NCBI RefSeq assembly: GCF_003573695.1
Contig: NC_039363.1
Location: forward strand, 158,188,406-158,252,405
DNA from: Papaver somniferum
Lineage: Eukaryota > Streptophyta > Magnoliopsida > Ranunculales > Papaveraceae
DNA: 64,000 nucleotides
Reading direction: 5' to 3'
Below the pieces are notes generated by a model that saw only the letters and a list, made by a program, of their open reading frames with translations, did no database searches and had not been told where the DNA came from. Below, in pieces: positions 10,899 to 21,594 of this stretch. Every line of letters starts with the position of its first letter. Position 1 is the stretch's first letter. Both the position numbers and the translations under genes were made by a program.

Positions 10899-11164
10899 AT
10901 GACGTTTTATCGGGATAAGTCCAAGTCTCTCGGAGATACAGGTATGAAAATACTTGTCAGCATTACTACGAAACTGAGGATTATTCACAAGAATACCAAA
11001 ATTACCATGGAACTGATTTGTCACACAAGGTAACACATGCTGAAATCTTCAACCAGAACATAGCTAGTTTGGAAAGACAATTAAAGTTGCTAGAAAACTG
11101 AGATCATATGAAAATAGTAATCTAGTTTATAGTAATTCGTGTTCCACAAAATGCTTTGATTATT
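10899..11164 (+). pseudogene. K ORF, N-terminal part (Tyr/Gln-rich)
   Basis: An ATG at 10899 follows a pyrimidine tract ending in CAG. The first 15 codons read MTFYRDKSKSLGDTG. After a frameshift near 10945 the frame gives a Tyr/Gln/Glu-rich stretch (HYYETEDYSQEYQNYHG) and then FNQNIASLERQLKLLEN before a stop. Past the L1 the frame resumes with DYSHMYQTQYNGDNYL across the target duplication. A comparable Tyr/Gln-rich start is seen in element A. Function is unknown; a gag-like role is possible. Confidence 0.5.
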
Positions 11165-11174
11165 CACACATGTA

Positions 11175-11393
11175 TGAACCTTTATCCAAATCTTATTATT
11201 AGTTGAGGCGGGGGCGAGTTGTGCTTTGCAACTCGGTGACCGAATCAGAGAAATTTTTCTCAAGTTTTCTTTTCGTTTTCAGTGTTTCGATCTCATTAAT
11301 TCAGGTGTTTATCTTGAATTTGTTGTTCATTAGGCTTTAATTCATCATCATTTACTTCAGTTTTTTTCATTCATGTCTGAAAATTGAAATAAA
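11175..11393 (+). other. L1 5' untranslated region
   Basis: About 220 bp lie between the target duplication and the ORF1 ATG. There is a G-rich GAGGCGGGGGCGAG near 11203. No TATA box is evident; plant L1 promoters are internal. Confidence 0.5.
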
Positions 11394-12393
11394 ATGGAGG
11401 AAACCTCAAATTCTCGAACTGAATCTAAGACTCCAAAAAAATTTAGTGCAGAAAATCATTTCGTTCCAATGGCTCTTAATCCATCAGTTTTCACCCCTGA
11501 TGAGATTATATATGAGAGTGTTAATGAATGGCATTTTAGTTTGATTGGAAGGCGTGATTTAGTCCATTTGAAGATATCAGTTGCTGCTGCAAATTTGAGA
11601 AATCAATGGAAGCTTACAGGTAATTGTCAATTCATCCCTATTGGCAAAGATTTTTTTATAATCAAATTAGACAATAAAGAGGATATGAAATATGTCTATG
11701 AAGGTCTTTGGGAAACAGAATCTCAATATCTTAAGCTTAGATTTTGGGAACGAGATTTTAAACCGGAGCAACAAAAACCAACCAGTGCCTTTGTATGGAT
11801 TTTATTTCCTGATCTTAGTATTGAATACTGGAAAGAAGACATTCTTATGTCAATGGGTAAAGCAGTTGGTTGACCAATTCGTGTTGATAATACTACTTTG
11901 AAGAAAGAAATGGGTTATTATGCTTGTATTTTAGTGGGTTGATTTAACAGACACCATTCCTAATACAGTAATAGTGGAATCAAAGTACTGTAAATTTGAG
12001 CAAGAAATACGAGTTTCTGCATTGCCAAATTTTGTAGTAAATAACAAAATTGTTGGGCATTTGGTAACAGAATGTAGAGTGGCAAGGAAAGAGCAACATC
12101 AAGGAATGAAAAAAAAAATACTCCACAAAAAGGTACAAAACATTGGAGGTTTTGATTTATGTCCCCCTTATACCAGTAATCAAATTCTGGATTCAGCAAA
12201 ACTTGGAGGAATTAAAAATGTTGCTATAATATTTCCTGATACAAGCAGTACTCCTATTATTCAGAATAAGGACTCTACAGCCCACTTCTCATTTCTGGAT
12301 AAGATTGAAGGTGTTGATAGGGTAAAAGTGGGAAGGAGAAGCAAGTCCAAGCCACAACAAACTCATCCCCTTGGAGGTAAAGAGAGAGAATAG
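11394..12393 (+). pseudogene. L1 ORF1 (DUF4283-type RNA-binding protein), broken
   Basis: ORF1 protein binds L1 RNA. The ATG at 11394 opens 159 residues with the DUF4283 fold pattern (WHFSLIGRRDLVHLKISVAA ... FIIKLDNKEDMKYVYEGLWE) ending at TGA 11871-11873. The same frame continues IRVDNTTLKKEMGYYACI to another stop. A shifted frame from 11974 carries LPNFVVNNKIVGHLVTECR, the second half of the CCHC knuckle with its first Cys pair lost to the shift. The basic tail RSKSKPQQTHPLGGKERE reaches 12393. The copy cannot make intact ORF1. Confidence 0.8.
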
Positions 12394-12399
12394 ATCAAC

Positions 12400-12704
12400 C
12401 AAAAATGTATTTCTAAATATCCTTTCTTTCCTTTTATAATAATCTCTCCTACTCCTCTTACGAAGAAACACTCATAAGATCAATATATTACAAAACTACC
12501 ATTTCTTTTACTTTAAGTTATTAGTAAACTCTAAGAGGCTTTCCTTCTTCCTTGGATTAAGACCCAACCAAACCAACATGCTCTCTTATGGGCTAGAGTT
12601 ATCCCAACCTTGTGGGTTAGGTCTAGTCCCCAGGTCTCTCTATCCTAAAAGGAATCTTTAATAGGTTAAGGGGACTCCTTTTCTAAGGATAATTATTTTC
12701 ATGT
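12400..12704. repeat. Candidate 305-bp insertion inside L1 ORF1
   Basis: The segment is flanked by ATCAAC (12394-12399 and 12705-12710) and interrupts the ORF1 tail; removing it would let the frame run into STEGYKGILESS. It has no clear terminal inverted repeats, LTR ends or A tail. Its identity is unknown. Confidence 0.4.
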
Positions 12705-13208
12705 ATCAACAGAAGGTTACAAGGGTATTTTAGAATCTTCTACAAAATTTCCTGCTTTATCTATAGGAAGACTTCTTGAAGTAGGAACTAGTATTCCACC
12801 TAGTGATAGTATTTTCATTCCAAAGAATGTCAGTACTACTTTAACAGAAAGAAATATTTAAGAAATATTTTATCTAATGGTGAAGCAAGTGAGTTATTAA
12901 CAACTCAAGTTATATTTGACATTTCTTCTACTCAAGAAGGTCGGAAGTAAGTAGCAAGGAGGAGTTCTTCAGCTAAAAAGTTTGGTAGTTCTCATATCAG
13001 TTCTGGCTCTAGTAGATGTTGCTGAAAAACAGGATCCAAACTTCTCAAAGGTGGTGAATATCAAGAGCATGCCTAATGTCATAATTAGAAAACAAGCTTG
13101 CAATTCAGTAAAAGTACACAAAGGAGTGGGGAGTTCTAATACTTCTCATTCAAATAGTTCTCAATGAGAGTACAATACTGGAATACAGAGGCTTGCAAAG
13201 AATACAAG
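12705..13208 (+). pseudogene. L1 ORF1 C-terminus and ORF2 start
   Basis: The ORF1 frame resumes as STEGYKGILESSTKFPALSI and GRLLEVGTSIPPSDSIFIPK, then decays through stops near 12858-12950. Ser-rich sequence follows (QACNSVKVHKGVGSSNTSHS). Around 13166 the short segment NESTILEYRGLQRIQ opens ORF2 and is interrupted by element E at 13209. Confidence 0.6.
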
Positions 13209-13409
13209 TGTTGTATTACTACAACAGTAAGACAAACAGATGGATAGAATTGGTGATAAACACCTCCTAAATCAATAGATTCAGGCCAAATCTGAGTTCA
13301 GAGAACACATCCATTGAAGAACAAAGTTCTTATCTGATAATTGATGTTCGATTCCTTTACAAAACAGACTGACTCAGACCTTATAAGGCCAAGTTACTCA
13401 GCCAATATC
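13209..13409 (-). repeat. E 3' LTR, distal part
   Basis: It starts TGTTGTATTACTACAACA and matches the first 201 bp of 57054-57406 with a few substitutions. It is cut by D at a TSD ATATC. Confidence 0.93.
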
Positions 13410-14407
13410 TGATGTTTATTTTCACTGATGTTGTAGTAAGATGGTTCGTTCAAGACTTGTGAAAGCAGATTTTTTAGACTTAAATTTTATAAATGATAAT
13501 AATAAACTCAAATAAAAAGGTGATGTGAATATTGTGGAGAGACTGAGGCTAGGATTCAACCATTGGTCGATATTAGTGATTTAATAAAACAATAATTTCG
13601 CAACTCAACATTCAAATTGATTCTAATAGTATTGCCTAGACATGTCGATTTTTAAAAGAATAGATGTTAATCCAAGCATAAAATATCAAAACTCTAAAGC
13701 AAGCATATTCTATCAAGAGAAAATACACCTAACTAATCAAATTCATATAATCCACTTTTAGTTCAATGCAAAAATCATAATAGAATTACTATAATTAATT
13801 TAAAATAAAGATATATCACTTTTACCGTAACAACAACTTCCTCCATCACCCCAAGGATTGGGTTTAGCTCTTCATCATGATGCAAACTCACTCAAAAAGA
13901 CAATTCATTGCTCAAAAGGTGCTTACAAGGATGATAATATGGGAGAAAATAATTAAAAACGGGTTTGTAACACTTATTTCTGTTACAAACCAGTTGTTAC
14001 AAAGAACGATAAATGAGTACTGTCGCTGTTACTATAGCAAATAAGACTGTCGCGCAACAGTCGCTGAGACTGTAGCTTCTAAGACCCACGGCTGTGTGTC
14101 GTTATCACTGTTGATAAACGACTGTCTTGGTTGGTCTGTTCTTCGTGTTCTTCAGCTATGCAGCAGCAGAAATGGCGTTTCCTGCAACTTTGATTTCTCG
14201 ACTCTCTGTTCGTTCTAACTGCTCCCCAAACTCTCCGTTTTTTTTTCTCTCGTGCTACTCCAACGTCTTATTTATACTCAACATGTCCAAGAATAACACC
14301 TCATTAATTCAAAATCTTCTCCATTACTCGGCAGTGAAGAAAAATATTTTCGAGAATATTTTCTTCCCGGATTTAACTCCATACGCTGTTATCTCATCCA
14401 AAATAAT
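13410..14407 (-). repeat. D solo LTR, left part
   Basis: AT-rich, non-coding; it ends at the ATAAT duplication (14403-14407) made by element A. Confidence 0.8.
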
Positions 14408-17101
14408 TGATGCGTGTCGTAACCACAACAAATTAATTAATATTTTTCCACCTAATTAACAAGTAATATCGTGTAGTCAAGTTCGTTCCCACGAGGAGCA
14501 AGAGGTTTTAGTTGTTTAGTTGTCACAAAAAGGGGGGGATTGGTTTTAGATTTTAAAAACAAAAGAAAATAAACAAAGCAATTAAAAGTGTATGTTGAAA
14601 CCAATAAAAGAGATTAGATCAAGGAATCCTTCTTCGTTGCAAAACAATGATTCAAGTTATGTTCTTTTTCACTTTTTATTAGTCACATATTATCACCAAC
14701 CGTAAGTAAAGCAACTAGCTCAGTGTTAAACCCCTAAATCCCTAGTATCACCGGATACGGAAGTTCTCGACTACCGGATTCTATTCACCAAACCACCTAG
14801 TAGTAGCTCACTCAAGATGTAATTTAGTTAAACGAATTAAGATTTATGAATTTATTAGGTTGATATTAGAGGTTAGACTCTTAGCTCAAGGTCTACTTGT
14901 TAACGTTGTTTCCACACACAATTACTCCACGGAATCCCTCCGCAAGGTCTCGTGTTTGCTACTTATGTAAAGAGTCAAGAAACGATTACTTATCCCCTAA
15001 CTTTCACTAGCTTTAGATTAATTAACAAATCAATTTAGTATGCATCCTAAACGACCTGTAAATCAACCATGAATGTATAAATATTCCTATTAGTAAAAAC
15101 AAACAATAATCATGTGAAAACTTCAAAGTAGATTTAAAACAAAACTCAAAACATGTTAAGAACTAGGAATTCATCCTCAATCAATAAAATTAGCTACTCA
15201 TGCTAAGGAGTTCACACAAAGAATAAAGAAAAGAGAAGTGTTGTGTGTGTAAAAGGTGTATAAGTTGTGTAGAGAACTTTTCTATTTATAGGCTTCAATT
15301 TCCTAGCAATCCTCTTAGGAATAGAATCCCTTTCCCTTTGTAAGTCTTCTTTCCAAGTCCTTGTCTTTCTCAAATCTTCCATCTTCACTTTCCAAATTCA
15401 AGTCCAATTCCTCAAACACATTCCAATTCTAGGTCTTCACACCCCATGAGAGAAACTCATACAAAAATCAGTTATTTTGGTCGCCGGGAAAATCATGGAA
15501 CCACTGGAATCCGTCCTGGAAAGTCGCCGCCGGCTACCTGAGATTTCTAAGCCGTCGGTAAAATATTTCGTCAGTCCACCGTTACAGTTAACGGTCAATA
15601 TAGTCAAACTGTTAGCGAATGGGTCAAGGGAGAAGAGAGTCAGCTTCTCAGTCAGTCATCGCTGAGTCAGCTGAGCTTACTGGATCTTACTCAGCTGAGT
15701 CAAGGGATTGGATCGGTCATCGCTGAGTTGACTCGCCGGTGCAGTAAATTGGATAGAGTTTCCTCTGTTTCTGGTGATTTCCCGGCCATTATTTCATACC
15801 TTTCTATTCTTTCCCTGCACACCTAATATATATCTAATGCAATTTATCAGCTCAATCATTCTGCTACTGCAATAGCCGCTTCAATTATTTATTTTCAGGC
15901 TTCTAACACCCACACCTGCAGCTTCTTTAATCTGAATCATTCACACAATTTCAACCACAGAACTTCTTCATAGCAACAGCTACTCATCCTTATACACAAC
16001 CACTGACCTATTTCATCAACAACATCACTGGGATTCACTCTTCTCATTTACAACACCAGCAAACCATCACAGACTTCTTTCAATCTACCATGCTCAAAAC
16101 CCTTGAATCTCCTCCATGAATTCCTGTTCTGCAACTTCAAGAACATCTGCATCTACTCCAAATCGTGGTATCATTAAACCCATTCACTCCTAACCCATTT
16201 TACCGAACTTCAACAGCAGATTCTGTTTACAAACCCTAACTATCAACATCTCTTCCATCCACTGAGTTCGAAGGCAACAACTCCAATTCTTCACTGTAAA
16301 CTCTAAATCGAGGAAAACCCATCTCAATTTCAGCTTCAGTTACTTCTTCAATTCAATCAAATTTCCATCTACAATATCTTCTCAAACCCTAAATCACCTT
16401 CAACCATCTTCTTCTCGATTTCTTTTCATCTGTTGATTTCAGAAAACCCACAGATTTCATGTTCTTCCCTTGTCTCGATTTGATCCATCCCTGCTGTTCT
16501 TGAATCCATCTCTTCTTCTACTCGATTTCAACAGCACCAACACAAACCCTAATTTCTTCATTATTATCTCATTCACTAACAGCTCGGCTTCGATCTAACA
16601 GCTTGAGTTATAACTGTCGGAGAATCTCACAAAAACCACATCTCCAATCTATGGCTGTTCCATCATCTTCTCTATCTAGGATTCAATCTCTCAATTTACC
16701 TCTCGGTTCTGCTTATGGTTGTGCAGCTTTTCTTCCTTCTCAATTTCAGGTGCAAGGATAAATGAGAGTAATGAGACACTCTCTCGATTCTAGGGTTACA
16801 AATGATTGGGGTGGATTTAGACACCCCACTGTATAAGAACCACCCAACTGGAAATCCTCTTATCTTCAACTTGACTGTATTTAGTACTCTTCCAAATAGA
16901 GTTGCCCCTTAACCTTGATTGGGCTCCAGATAGTGTTTGCCCATGAAATGACAATTTTGTTCTTTTTGCTCTTATTGGATGATTTCTTGACTCCAGAGTA
17001 GCTATAAAACTCAAAAAAAGCGTAAAATACATAATTTACAAGAAAAATAGCAAAGAAAGCATAACAAATAGATAATAAATAGGTTGTATTCTACACCCTA
17101 T
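14408..17101 (-). repeat. A 3' LTR
   Basis: It starts TGATGCGTGTCGTAACC and ends ACACCCTAT at the B insertion; two more bases of this LTR (TA) lie at 21577-21578. It matches 24647-27354 over its whole length with a few percent differences. Confidence 0.94.
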
Positions 17102-18823
17102 TGGTAGGCTCGGAAACCTACAATAAAATACTGCAAGTGCACAGCGTCTAACTGGTAAAACAATGGCAAGTACAGGTCGTTCCCACGAGGAGTGTGAAAA
17201 TACTACTACTAACTAATACCAAAAACTAACAAATCAATAAGGTGATGTTTGACAATTTTTCAGATATTCGGGACAAAATGAAATAATAAATAATTCTATT
17301 AAAAAACAAAATGAGTAACGGGTTGTTAAGGTTTTCGATTTCCACCAATTCAATCATATAAACTCGACTAATCTCTATTTATTACTCAAGACAAATTTCG
17401 AAATCAATCTCATGTCTCGGAAGGTAATATGTTTAAATTCTAAAATATGGTTTTTCCGCTGTAATTTTCCTTCGCTTCACGGGTAATGATTCTAAAGTAT
17501 TACATATCAATCCTAAAGCATATTGCGACATAGAATTTAACTAAGCACGCTATATCAATTGAAAAGTATAAGTAATCAAGAAAATCATATAATCGATTAA
17601 ACACCAAGCTATATGAAGAGAAATCACTAATCAATGAATCATTATTAAAAATATCATCGTAGAGTTCATATAAATAAATTGGCTTCAATCTAAACTCTAA
17701 CAAACAACTTAGCAAACCATGAGAAAAGAAAACTCAAATACACCAAATCCTTGTCGCCTCTTCTCTCTGTCAACAGCTCTGCGGCCGCCTCCCCCTTTTT
17801 CATTTTGAAACAACACATAAATATAGCCCACAGATGAATTCACGTCGTCGCCGCATCACCTCCCAATAGAAATCTGCCACATGTCATGAAAATACAATCC
17901 GCCCAATAATATTGTGCCGCGTGTAGTAATATGACGAAACATTGTAAAGTATCAGCGAATATCCACTTTCCATAGTATATGAAACCACCAAGGAAATGAA
18001 TTAATTTGATTTAAAAAGCATGATATTTTCTTGCATGTGCTGGGCCCACCTTAATTGTATTTGCACAAATAACGTCATTTGGTCTCGAACATTCTTTCAT
18101 ATTCTTTATATGTATATTGCAAGAGAACTTATGTAAGGACAAGATATGTTAATCTTTCCTTTTTCTTCATTTGCACTTCATTTGCACGTGGTCATGGAGG
18201 TGATATTCTTCCATTCTTATGTTAACAATAATAAAGCCACTCTTGACCAATCTTAGGTGGCATTAGTGTGTTGACGTCGACTGCTTCACCATGCATTAAT
18301 TGAAGAGCAAATTAAAACTTGTCTGCCCATTGTGACCTCGGCTGTGAAATAATTCTATGCTGCTGATATACATGGAGATACCAGGCCAACATAATAAGTG
18401 CTGCTGATATATAGAAATACCAGGCCAGCATAATAAGTGCTGCTGATATATAGAAATACCAGGCCAGCATAATAAGTGCTGCTGATATATAGAAATACCA
18501 GGCCAGCATATTTGATCATTCTAATTGCTGATACATGGAAATACCAGGCCAACCACATTTCATCATTGTGGTTGCTGATACATGGAAATACCAGGCCAAC
18601 CACATTTCATCATTGCTTTCTGATATATGGAAATACCAGGCCAACCACATTTTGCAATTTTTGTCGCAAACACCTTTAAGTCTCACATTTTGTTGTTTAT
18701 TCGCTGGATGATCGAATTCACTTGTACTTTCTACAAAAGCACTAAAATAGTATTAGCAACTAAAATATTGTATCCTAGCTAATATAAATAGGGGTATAAA
18801 ATGTAGCATTTACATGCTTATCA
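17102..18823 (-). repeat. B 3' LTR
   Basis: It runs from TGGTAGGCTCGGAAACC to TACATGCTTATCA and includes seven units of the 40-48-bp repeat at 18357-18660. Confidence 0.94.
18357..18660. repeat. B 3' LTR tandem array, 7 units
   Basis: The core unit is TGCTGATATATGGAAATACC then AGGCCA. Three units end AGCATAATAAG-type and the rest ACCACATTT-type; unit length is 39-48 bp. Confidence 0.85.
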
Positions 18824-18838
18824 ACACCCCCACACTTA
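18824..18838 (-). other. B terminal polypurine tract
   Basis: TAAGTGTGGGGGTGT on the minus strand directly abuts the 3' LTR start TGATAAGC. Confidence 0.8.
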
Positions 18839-18909
18839 TATTTTGCTAGTCCTCGAGCAAAACAGAGAATTATGCAATTGAAATTTATTTTCCTAACAAA
18901 AGCGCCACT

Positions 18910-18946
18910 CCCCCACACTTAAACATTACATTGTCCTCAATGTAAT
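18910..18946 (-). promoter_or_regulatory. B hairpin plus internal polypurine tract
   Basis: ATTACATTG-AGGA-CAATGTAAT on the minus strand forms a perfect 9-bp stem overlapping the ORF stop, then AAGTGTGGGGGAGTGG. Confidence 0.72.
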
Positions 18947-19741
18947 TGAGTCATCCAACGTAGAAATTAAGGTGGGAAATTTTAAAATACATATGCAAAA
19001 ACTAAAGAACTTTAAGTAAAAGATAGAGTGCAGGGAACAAATCTGATGGGTTGATTTCCCTGAAGCGAAATGTGTTTGTTTCCCGACTTTCCTGTAGCAT
19101 GTAGTCTCAAACAAGGTGAGGTTGGTACCCAAAGTAGACATCAAATCATATATATAGAGTCTAAAAAGTTGAGGATCATTCCAACTAATCCGGTCAGCTG
19201 AAGATATGTCCCTGTGAACACTATAAACCTCCAAAAAGGTATGTAAATTCATTCCCAATCGAAAATTGTAAGTGATATTCAAATAATGCATAGATGGGAT
19301 AAGTAAATCATTCCCATACGCAACAAATTCATATTGTTTGACAGTTTTTATTGGCGGAACACGCTCTAAATCAGGTTCTAGATCAACTGAAATAATTTCC
19401 GCGGAACAAGAGCTCAATGGAGCAATAATATCACGACTCATAGACCCATTATCATCTAAAACGGTTTCATTATTAATATCATCAAGACGAAAAAATTCAG
19501 AACTTAATGGCTTAATGGTCAAGGTCGGATCTTTCTCGACTGATGGAACTAGTCGAGACTGGGACAAAAATATAGGTTCTAATTTGGGGTTCCATTTATT
19601 AGCGTCTAGCAATGGTGCGGAGTCTAACAAGGCATTGACTTCAGAAATAACACTATCATCATCAAAACCAAACCCAAAATGAGCTAAGCAAACCTCTAAT
19701 GGCTCTTCCAAGTGGCTCTTGCAAAAGCTTGCCGAGTACAT
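18926..19741 (-). CDS. B ORF: intact acidic protein of the A/B/K group
   Basis: This is the only unbroken member of the group here: 271 codons from the ATG at 19741. (The frame is open a little further upstream, but with a TTG start only.) It contains EEPLEVCLAHFG near residue 15, matching the repeats of the K protein, and AEIISVDLEPDLERV, matching K's VISADLDPDLGVV. Near the C-terminus it has ADRISWNDPQLFRLYIYD, then HFASGKSTHQICSLHSIFYL and the end DDSITLRTM. The stop lies inside a hairpin. There is no protease, RT or integrase, and no clear signal peptide from the ATG. The role is unknown; I infer a gag-like or packaging function because it is the only protein of a structurally complete element. 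Confidence 0.7.
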   Translation of the reverse strand: MYSASFCKSHLEEPLEVCLAHFGFGFDDDSVISEVNALLDSAPLLDANKWNPKLEPIFLSQSRLVPSVEKDPTLTIKPLSSEFFRLDDINNETVLDDNGSMSRDIIAPLSSCSAEIISVDLEPDLERVPPIKTVKQYEFVAYGNDLLIPSMHYLNITYNFRLGMNLHTFLEVYSVHRDISSADRISWNDPQLFRLYIYDLMSTLGTNLTLFETTCYRKVGKQTHFASGKSTHQICSLHSIFYLKFFSFCICILKFPTLISTLDDSITLRTM

Positions 19742-19910
19742 ACTTGTTTTTCGCCCGCAGCACTTCGGACTAAGGTACCTAAAAAAAATATCAAGCAAAC
19801 TGCATAAAAAGACTAAAAGAAATTTCAAAAAATAAATAAAAATAAATTATGTAGAAAAACTAAAAATAAACTATATACAATGATATAAACAAAAGAGTAT
19901 TTTGCAACCA

Positions 19911-19929
19911 CTCCCCGGCAGCGGCGCCA
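19911..19929 (-). other. B primer-binding site (tRNA-Asp type)
   Basis: TGGCGCCGCTGCCGGGGAG on the minus strand, identical to that of K. Confidence 0.8.
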
Positions 19930-19935
19930 AAAACT

Positions 19936-21571
19936 TGGTTGGCTCGGAAACCTACAATAAAATACTACAAGTGCACAGTGTCTGACTAGTAGAACAATGG
20001 CAAGTACAGGTCGTTCCCACGAGGAGTGTGAAAATACTACTACTAACTAATACCAAAAACTAACAAATCAATAAGGTGATGTTTGACAATTTTTCAGATA
20101 TTCGGGAAAAAATGAAATAATAAATAATTCTAACAATAAACAAAATGGGTAACGGGTTGTTAAGATTTTCGATTTCCACCAATTCAATCATATAAACTCG
20201 ACTAATCTCTATTTATTACTCAAGACAAATTTCGAAATCAATCTCATGTCTCGGAAGATAATATGTTTAAATTCTAAAATATGGTTTCTCCGCTGTAATT
20301 TCCTTCGCTTCACGGTAATGATTCTAGAGTATTACATATCAATCCTAAAGCATATTGCGTCAAAGAATTTAACCAAGCACACTATATCAATTGAAACGTA
20401 TAAGTAATCAAGAAAATCACATAATCGATTAAACACCAAGCTATATGAAGAGAAATCACTAATCAATGAATCATTATTAGAAATATCATCGTAGAGTTCA
20501 TATAAATAAATTGGCTTCAATCTAAACCCTAACAAACAACTTAGCAAACCATGAGAAAAGAAAACTCAAATACACCAAACCCTTGTCGCCTCTTCTCTCT
20601 GTCAACGGCTCTGCGGCCACCTCCCCCTTTGTCATTTTGAAACAACACATAAATATAGCCCACAGATGAATTCACGTCTTCGCCACATCACCTCCCAATA
20701 GAAGTCTGCCATATGTCATGAAATACAATCCGCCCAATAATATTGTGCCGCGTGTAGTAATATGACGAAACATTGTAAAGTATCAGCGAATATCCACTTT
20801 TCATAGTATATGAAACCACCAAGGAAATGAATTAATTTCATTTAAAAAGCATGATATTTTCTTGCATGTGTTGGGCCCACCTTAATTGTATTTGCACAAA
20901 TGACGTCATTTGGTTTCAAACATTCCTTCATATTCTGTATATATATATTGTAAGAGAACTTATGTAAGGACAAGATATGTTAATCTTTCCTTTTTCTTCA
21001 TTTGCACTTCATTTTCACGTGGTCATGGAGGTGATATTCTTCCATTCTTATGCTAACAATAATAAAGCCACTCTTGACCAATCTTAGGTGGCATTAGTGT
21101 GTTGACGTCGACTCGCTTCACCATGCATTAATTGAAGAGCAAATTAAAACTTGTCTGCCCATTGTGACCTCGGATGTGAAATAATTCTATGCTGCTGATA
21201 TATATGGAGATACCAGGACAACGTAATAAGTGCTGCTGATATATAGAAATACCATGCCAGCATAATAAGTGCTGCTGATATATAGAAATACCAGGCCAGC
21301 ATATTTGATCATTGTGGTTGCTGATATATGGAAATACCAGGCCAACCACATTTCATCATTGTGGTTGCTGATATATGTAAATACCAGGCCAAACACATTT
21401 TGCAATTTTCGTCGCAAACACCATTAAGTCTCACATTTTGTTGTTTATTCGCTGGATGATCGAATTCACTTGTACTTTCTACAAAAGCACTAAAATAGTA
21501 TTAGCAACTAAAATATTGTATCCTAGCTAATATAAATAGGGGTATAAAATGTAGCAATTACATGCTTATCA
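19936..21571 (-). repeat. B 5' LTR
   Basis: It runs from TGGTTGGCTCGGAAACC to TACATGCTTATCA. It differs from the 3' LTR by scattered changes and by having five rather than seven repeat units. Confidence 0.94.
21190..21410. repeat. B 5' LTR tandem array, 5 units
   Basis: Same core unit as the array at 18357-18660, two units fewer. Confidence 0.85.
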
Positions 21572-21578
21572 CCTATTA

Positions 21579-21594
21579 AATTCCCCCACACTTA
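21579..21594 (-). other. A terminal polypurine tract
   Basis: The minus strand reads AAGTGTGGGGGAATT directly before the A 3' LTR start (TAATAGG, where TGATAGG is expected). Confidence 0.75.

Larger units (their letters stand above)
17102..21571 (-). mobile_element. B: small non-autonomous LTR retrotransposon inside A
   Basis: The target duplication is CCTAT (17097-17101 and 21572-21576). LTRs of 1722 and 1636 bp flank a 1112-bp internal region (18824-19935) with one ORF. B is the innermost element of the seven-level nest. Confidence 0.94.

Noticed and set aside
13410..14407. D as part of a larger element with A as its interior
   Set aside because: A has its own LTR pair and ATAAT duplication; joining the D flanks leaves one LTR-like unit of 1.54 kb only.
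18312..18603. Minus-strand ORFs with YFYISAALIMLAW-type repeats
   Set aside because: They arise from translating the LTR tandem array and have no start, context or conservation as protein.
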